From: Erwinia psidii
Lineage (GTDB): Bacteria; Pseudomonadota; Gammaproteobacteria; Enterobacterales; Enterobacteriaceae
Assembly: GCF_003846135.1 (NCBI RefSeq)
Contig: NZ_RHHM01000003.1
Coordinates: forward strand, 248,001 to 312,000
Direction of reading: 5' to 3'
DNA length: 64,000 bases
Below are positions 59,618 through 64,000 of the stretch, piece after piece (the stretch's first letter is position 1; each line of letters starts with the position of its first letter). The position numbers were made by a program, and so were the translations under genes. The notes under the pieces were generated by a model that was not told where the DNA came from, searched no databases, and worked only from the letters and a program-made list of their open reading frames with translations.

Positions 59618-60625
59618 ATGGGCGACAGCATTCTTTCACAGGCAGAAATTGATGCACTGCTTAATGGCGACAGCGACAGCGCGGCAGAAGAAAGTGTCAG
59701 CAAGAGCGGCGACAATGATATTCGCCCCTATGATCCCAATACGCAGCGCCGTATGGTGCGTGAGCGTTTACAGGCGCTGGAGATCATTAACGAACGCTTT
59801 GCACGTTCTTACCGGATGGCGCTGTTTAATCTGCTGCGCCGTAGCCCGGATATTACCGTCGGTGCGATTAAGATTCAGCCTTACCATGAGTTTGCCCGCA
59901 ATCTACCGGTGCCAACCAACCTGAACCTTATTCATCTCAAGCCCCTGCGCGGTACGGCACTGATGGTGTTTTCACCCAGCCTGGTTTTTATTGCCGTCGA
60001 CAACCTGTTCGGCGGAGATGGTCGTTTTCCGACCAAAGTGGAAGGACGTGAATTTACTGCAACCGAACAGCGGGTGATCCGCAGAATGCTCAAGCTGGCT
60101 CTCGAGGGTTACAGCGAAGCGTGGAAACCGATTTATCCGCTTGACGTGGAGTATGTGCGTTCTGAAATGCAGGTTAAGTTCACCAATATCACCACCTCAC
60201 CGAATGATATCGTGATCACCACACCGTTCCAGGTAGAAATCGGCAACCTGATTGGCGAGTTCAATATCTGCATCCCGTTCAGCATGATTGAACCGCTGCG
60301 TGAAACCCTGGTTAATCCGCCACTGGAGAACTCACGGCAGGAAGATCATCACTGGCGTGAAACCCTGGTTAAACAGGTTCAGCATTCTGAGTTGGAGCTG
60401 ATTGCTAATTTTGCCGATGTGTCGATGCGCATTTCACGCCTGCTGGCGCTGAAACCGGGCGACGTGTTACCAATTGACAAGCCGGAACGCATCATCGCCC
60501 ATGTTGATGGCGTGCCGGTATTAACCAGCCAGTACGGCACCCTGAATGGGCAATACGCACTGCGCGTGGAACATCTGATAAACCCGATTTTGAATTCGAT
60601 GAATGAGGAACAGCCCGATGAGTGA
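59618..60625 (+). CDS. fliM: FliM, C-ring switch protein
   Basis: 335 aa (E. coli 334). The N-terminal CheY-P-binding peptide ILSQAEIDALLNGD is intact at residues 4-17. Middle CheC-like domain has the GG motif at FGGDGR. C-terminal FliN-like domain ends near 330. Overlaps the fliN start by 8 bases. Confidence 0.98.
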   Translation: MGDSILSQAEIDALLNGDSDSAAEESVSKSGDNDIRPYDPNTQRRMVRERLQALEIINERFARSYRMALFNLLRRSPDITVGAIKIQPYHEFARNLPVPTNLNLIHLKPLRGTALMVFSPSLVFIAVDNLFGGDGRFPTKVEGREFTATEQRVIRRMLKLALEGYSEAWKPIYPLDVEYVRSEMQVKFTNITTSPNDIVITTPFQVEIGNLIGEFNICIPFSMIEPLRETLVNPPLENSRQEDHHWRETLVKQVQHSELELIANFADVSMRISRLLALKPGDVLPIDKPERIIAHVDGVPVLTSQYGTLNGQYALRVEHLINPILNSMNEEQPDE

Positions 60626-61019
60626 CACCAAGAAGCCGTCCGAAGACGACATCTCCGCGGACGACCTGTGGGCTGACGCACTGAATGAACAGTCCAGCAG
60701 CGCACCAACTGAAGGGGTGTTTAAATCGCTGGAAAGTAATGAAATCGCCGGTTCATTACAGGACATCGACCTGATTATGGATATTCCGGTCAAACTGACC
60801 GTTGAGCTGGGCCGCACCAAAATGACCATCAAAGAGCTGCTGCGCCTGACCCAGGGATCAGTGGTAGCCCTTGACGGGCTGGCCGGGGAGCCGCTGGATA
60901 TTCTGATTAACGGTTATCTTATTGCTCAGGGTGAAGTGGTGGTGGTGGCCGACAAATACGGTGTACGTATTACCGACATCATCACCCCGTCAGAACGTAT
61001 GCGCCGTCTGAGCCGTTAA
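60618..61019 (+). CDS. fliN: FliN, C-ring switch protein
   Basis: 133 aa from the ATG at 60618. An acidic N-terminus, then the SpoA/surface-presentation domain with MDIPVKLTVELGRTKMTIKE and GEPLDILINGYLIAQGEVVVVADKYGVRITDI. It forms the lower C ring and docks FliH. Overlaps fliM; fliO starts 2 bases later. Confidence 0.98.
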   Translation: MSDTKKPSEDDISADDLWADALNEQSSSAPTEGVFKSLESNEIAGSLQDIDLIMDIPVKLTVELGRTKMTIKELLRLTQGSVVALDGLAGEPLDILINGYLIAQGEVVVVADKYGVRITDIITPSERMRRLSR

Positions 61020-61020
61020 T

Positions 61021-61425
61021 ATGAATAATACCACCAGCCAGAGTCAGCAACCCACCGTAACAGGACAGCCTGCTATATCCCCTGCGTCAACGCTGACGCA
61101 GGTCAGTAGCGTGCTGGCAATTATTATTCTGTTTATTATCGCCTGTGCCTGGCTAGCGAGACGCCTTGGATTTACCCCTAAACGCGGCCGCGCGGGCCAG
61201 AGTTTGTCGGTCAGCGCCAGTTGTCAGATTGGCCAGCGTGAACGTGTGGTGATTGTTAATGTCGAAGACGCCCGGTTGGTACTGGGCGTTACCGGTCAGC
61301 ATATCTCTTTGCTGCATACTCTGCCGCCAGCACCGGCAGAGGAAAATCCCGGCGCGCCAACAGCCCCGGCAGATTTTCGCCAGGCTTTCCAGCAACTCCT
61401 TAAACGCCCCGGAAAGCCAGAATGA
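61021..61425 (+). CDS. fliO: FliO, export gate assembly protein
   Basis: 134 aa. One membrane helix (~30-48, [20 protein letters not shown]), a small cytoplasmic beta domain ([22 protein letters not shown]) and a Pro-rich tail. Assists FliP ring assembly. Overlaps fliP by 4 bases. Confidence 0.94.
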   Translation: MNNTTSQSQQPTVTGQPAISPASTLTQVSSVLAIIILFIIACAWLARRLGFTPKRGRAGQSLSVSASCQIGQRERVVIVNVEDARLVLGVTGQHISLLHTLPPAPAEENPGAPTAPADFRQAFQQLLKRPGKPE

Positions 61426-62156
61426 AACGCGCTTTTATCCTGCCCGGTCTGCTTCTTTTGCTGGCACCCACCGTTCATGCTCAGTTGCCGGGTCTTATCA
61501 GCCATCCAATGGCGAACGGTGGACAGAGCTGGTCGTTACCGGTACAGACGCTGGTGTTTATCACCTCGCTGACCTTTCTGCCCGCTATTTTGCTGATGAT
61601 GACCAGTTTTACCCGCATCATTATCGTGTTTGGCCTGCTGCGCAACGCGCTTGGTACGCCCTCCGCCCCACCAAACCAGGTCTTGCTTGGTCTTGCGCTG
61701 TTTCTGACTTTTTTCATCATGGGACCGGTGTTCGACAAAATTTATCAGGATGCCTATCTGCCCTTTAGCCAGGACAGGATCAGCATGGAAGTGGCGATAG
61801 ATAAAGGTGCACAGCCGTTACGGGAGTTCATGCTACGCCAGACCCGTGAAGCCGATCTGGCGCTGTTTGCCCGCCTGGCCAACAGCCCACCCTTGCAGGG
61901 ACCGGAAGCCGTTTCAATGCGTATTCTGCTACCTGCCTATGTCACCAGCGAGCTGAAAACGGCCTTTCAGATTGGCTTCACGGTGTTTATTCCGTTTCTG
62001 ATTATTGACCTCGTGGTGGCCAGCGTATTGATGGCGCTGGGAATGATGATGGTCCCACCAGCCACTATCTCACTGCCTTTTAAACTGATGTTATTTGTAC
62101 TGGTGGACGGCTGGCAGTTACTGATTGGATCGCTGGCACAAAGTTTCTATTCATAA
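61422..62156 (+). CDS. fliP: FliP, export gate core
   Basis: 244 aa. A cleavable N-terminal signal ([14 protein letters not shown]) precedes four membrane helices, a typical FliP oddity. Family motifs [20 protein letters not shown] and [15 protein letters not shown] are intact. Forms the FliPQR gate with the next two genes. Confidence 0.97.
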   Translation: MKRAFILPGLLLLLAPTVHAQLPGLISHPMANGGQSWSLPVQTLVFITSLTFLPAILLMMTSFTRIIIVFGLLRNALGTPSAPPNQVLLGLALFLTFFIMGPVFDKIYQDAYLPFSQDRISMEVAIDKGAQPLREFMLRQTREADLALFARLANSPPLQGPEAVSMRILLPAYVTSELKTAFQIGFTVFIPFLIIDLVVASVLMALGMMMVPPATISLPFKLMLFVLVDGWQLLIGSLAQSFYS

Positions 62157-62206
62157 AAGAAAGCGTAACAACGCCTGAAAATTACCCTTTTTGCCCGGAG
62201 TCGCTT

Positions 62207-62476
62207 ATGACACCTGAATCGGTTATGGTCATTGGTCACGATGCAATGCAGGTTGCCCTGGCGCTGGCAGCCCCGTTGCTGTTGGCGGCGCTGGTCAGCG
62301 GCCTGCTGATAAGTCTGTTACAGGCAGCCACCCAGATCAACGAACAAACGCTGTCATTTATTCCCAAAATTCTTGCCGTGGTGGCAACCATTGTGGTCGC
62401 CGGACCGTGGATGTTGAACCTCATTCTCGACTATATGCGCACGCTGTTTAGCAACCTGCCGAATATGATTGGCTGA
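62207..62476 (+). CDS. fliQ: FliQ, export gate subunit
   Basis: 89 aa, two membrane helices (~16-40 and ~52-75) joined by the [15 protein letters not shown] loop. A 50-base gap separates it from fliP, larger than in E. coli. Its stop overlaps the fliR start by one base. Confidence 0.97.
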   Translation: MTPESVMVIGHDAMQVALALAAPLLLAALVSGLLISLLQAATQINEQTLSFIPKILAVVATIVVAGPWMLNLILDYMRTLFSNLPNMIG

Positions 62477-63261
62477 TGTTAAACCTAGACAGTAGCCAAA
62501 TGTTGATGTGGGTGGGCCAACTGTTCTGGCCACTGGCCCGCATTATGGCGTTGATTATGACCGCCCCGTTACTGAGCGAGAAATCCATCAGTAAAAAGGT
62601 CAAAATTGGTCTGGGCCTGATGATCACCTATGTATTACTTCCCTCGCTGCCGCCGGTAAGGGTTACGCTGTTTTCCGCCGATGGCTTCTGGTTATTGCTG
62701 CAACAAATACTCATTGGTGTGGCAATTGGTTTCACCATGCAGTTTGCTTTCGCCGCCGTACGTACTGCCGGAGAGGTGATTGGTTTGCAGATGGGACTCT
62801 CCTTTGCCACCTTTTTCGATCCTGCCAGCCGGTTGAATATGCCTGTGCTGGCACGGTTTCTTGATATTCTCGCCATGTTGCTGTTTCTCACCTTCAACGG
62901 GCATCTTTGGCTGATCTCAATGGTGGCGGACAGTTTTCATACGCTGCCGATTGGCGGCGATCCGGTTAATGGCAACGCTTATCTGGCCCTGACTAAAGCA
63001 GCAGGCATGATTTTCCTTAATGGACTGCGATTAGCGTTACCGCTGATAACTCTGCTCCTCACCCTTAACCTGGCCCTGGGTTTGTTAAACCGTGTTACAC
63101 CTCAGCTATCTGTTTTTGCTATTGGCTTTCCCATTACCTTATCGTTCGGCATCATATTTATAAGTCTGGTAATGCCGCTACTGGCACCATTTTGTGAACA
63201 TCTCTTCAGTGAAGTATTTGATTTACTCGCGAGTATTCTCAGCGAACTTCCTTCCAAATAA
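62476..63261 (+). CDS. fliR: FliR, export gate subunit
   Basis: 261 aa, about six membrane helices. Family blocks are seen: [27 protein letters not shown] near the start and [27 protein letters not shown] near 100-127. Completes the FliPQR pore with one FliR per gate. Last flagellar gene of the cluster. Confidence 0.96.
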   Translation: MLNLDSSQMLMWVGQLFWPLARIMALIMTAPLLSEKSISKKVKIGLGLMITYVLLPSLPPVRVTLFSADGFWLLLQQILIGVAIGFTMQFAFAAVRTAGEVIGLQMGLSFATFFDPASRLNMPVLARFLDILAMLLFLTFNGHLWLISMVADSFHTLPIGGDPVNGNAYLALTKAAGMIFLNGLRLALPLITLLLTLNLALGLLNRVTPQLSVFAIGFPITLSFGIIFISLVMPLLAPFCEHLFSEVFDLLASILSELPSK

Positions 63262-63906
63262 ATTAATCAATTCTCTTTCACACAGTAAGTTATTCTTAAG
63301 CAAAAAGAATGTTTACTAGCATTTTTCGAACCACTTTTATAAGAATCATCTTAAGGATATTCTGATAAACACCCCCTAAACATGAAAAATATTCTTATTG
63401 AATCGTGATTAGCGTATTTTAATTAAGGAAATGGACGGGATGTTACGTAGAGGTTGATATCGCAAATGGCCATAACACCATGTTTTTAATGAAAATTTAA
63501 ATGTTAGCGGTCTTCTTCTGTGACAAAATGCTTGATAAAGCATGATAAGTTTCCTTAAATCAGCATTCATTTATCTAATGAATGTTTTTTAGGAATCATC
63601 CTATCAGAATTCTCTGTATTTTACGGGATAGTGGTTTGGCTCACAAAAAGCACCGGAGCTGTTGCACGCAAAATCTGTCGGGAATCGGGTCAGAGGGATG
63701 AAATTTCAGCGTGATATCTGATGATTTTGTTTCTCAAATTTAAGTGCTATATCTCGCGTAGACGAGAAAGCCAAAGTTTGGGGTTAAGTTTTACTGAATT
63801 CAGCAGTATCAGAACTATATGAAATAAGAATGCTTACTTTAGTCACACTACAATCGCATAATTTATTGTTAATTCAGACGGATACAATTTGGTGAGGAGC
63901 GTGATA
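63262..63906. other. Long AT-rich rcsA leader
   Basis: 645 bases without a gene. Strongly AT-rich, as expected for the H-NS-silenced rcsA promoter of enterics. RcsAB-like sites are listed separately. Confidence 0.6.
63340..63365 (+). promoter_or_regulatory. Two overlapping RcsAB-box-like sites
   Basis: TAAGAATCATCTTA (63340-63353) and TAAGGATATTCTGA (63352-63365) each match the RcsAB consensus TAAGAATATTCCTA at about 11 of 14 positions and overlap by 2 bases. rcsA is known to be autoactivated through an RcsAB box. They lie ~540 bases before the rcsA ATG. A weaker TAAGAAT core occurs at 63825-63831. Confidence 0.55.
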
Positions 63907-64000
63907 ATGCCAACAATTATAATGGACACATGTAGCTATACACGATTGGGGTTGACAGATTATTTGGCAGTAAAAGGGATCAAAAAGAAAAGTATAATAT
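63907..64000 (+). CDS. rcsA: RcsA, capsule regulator (partial, start only)
   Basis: Only the first 31 codons are inside the window; the gene runs off the right edge. The N-terminus [20 protein letters not shown] corresponds to E. coli RcsA ([20 protein letters not shown]). RcsA is a LuxR-family partner of RcsB that activates exopolysaccharide genes and represses flhDC. A GAGGAG site lies 10 bases before the ATG. Its place after fliR is conserved in enterics. Confidence 0.92.
   Translation, partial: MPTIIMDTCSYTRLGLTDYLAVKGIKKKSII

Noticed and set aside
1-64000. CRISPR arrays, tRNA/rRNA genes and intact insertion sequences
   Set aside because: I looked through the intergenic regions and saw no regularly spaced repeats, cloverleaf genes or intact transposases; only the integrase remnant at 51640-51895 is mobile-element related.

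Overview
The window reads as chromosomal DNA of an enterobacterium. Inference: probably the Erwiniaceae (Pantoea/Erwinia-like), because the core blocks keep the E. coli order (phoH-efeBOU-putP-putA; fliZ-fliA; fliC/fliDST-amyA-yedD; fliE/fliFGHIJK-fliLMNOPQR-rcsA) while the segments between them are replaced by other genes.

Layout. 1-2400: AT-rich leader and a 488-aa two-halved protein of unknown function. 2900-9350 (minus): phoH, then the Fur-controlled ferrous/acidic-iron uptake operon efeUOB, then the proline symporter putP. 9741-13685: trifunctional proline catabolic enzyme and repressor putA, divergent from putP across a region with three GTTGCA operator motifs. 13811-20854 (minus): a giant intimin/invasin-type adhesin. 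22037-23306 (minus): fliZ and fliA (sigma-28).

Between fliA and fliC lies a 14-kb accessory block. It holds a solitary HNH nuclease; a tightly overlapping operon that makes a CDP-activated 6-deoxyhexose (rfbF, rfbG, a 3,5-epimerase-like enzyme, an SDR reductase/epimerase and a C-methyltransferase-like protein), preceded by a gene of unknown function; a secreted metzincin-type metalloprotease with lectin and chitin-binding modules; and a ~1175-aa multi-domain glycosyltransferase just downstream of flagellin. I read the sugar operon plus the large glycosyltransferase as a flagellin glycosylation island with an unusual CDP sugar. No rfbH-type 3-dehydrase is present.

38038-43945: fliC and fliD, divergent, each with a clear sigma-28 promoter, then fliS, fliT, amyA and yedD. 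44085-51900 is a second accessory segment. It carries a small conserved-looking protein, a MASE1-GGDEF diguanylate cyclase lacking an I-site, a 53-aa membrane peptide, an RgpF-family protein, a GT4-like glycosyltransferase, a truncated glycosyltransferase-like fragment and the decayed C-terminus of a phage-type integrase. 51899-63261: fliE (minus) and the fliF-fliK and fliL-fliR operons for the basal body, C-ring and export apparatus. The window ends 94 bases into rcsA, preceded by a long AT-rich leader with two overlapping RcsAB-box-like sites.

The genes combine flagellar assembly (export gate, MS ring, C ring, filament, chaperones, sigma-28), probable filament decoration, c-di-GMP signalling and the Rcs regulator at one locus. 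The variable DNA is concentrated in the two gaps of the flagellar cluster and next to fliZ.
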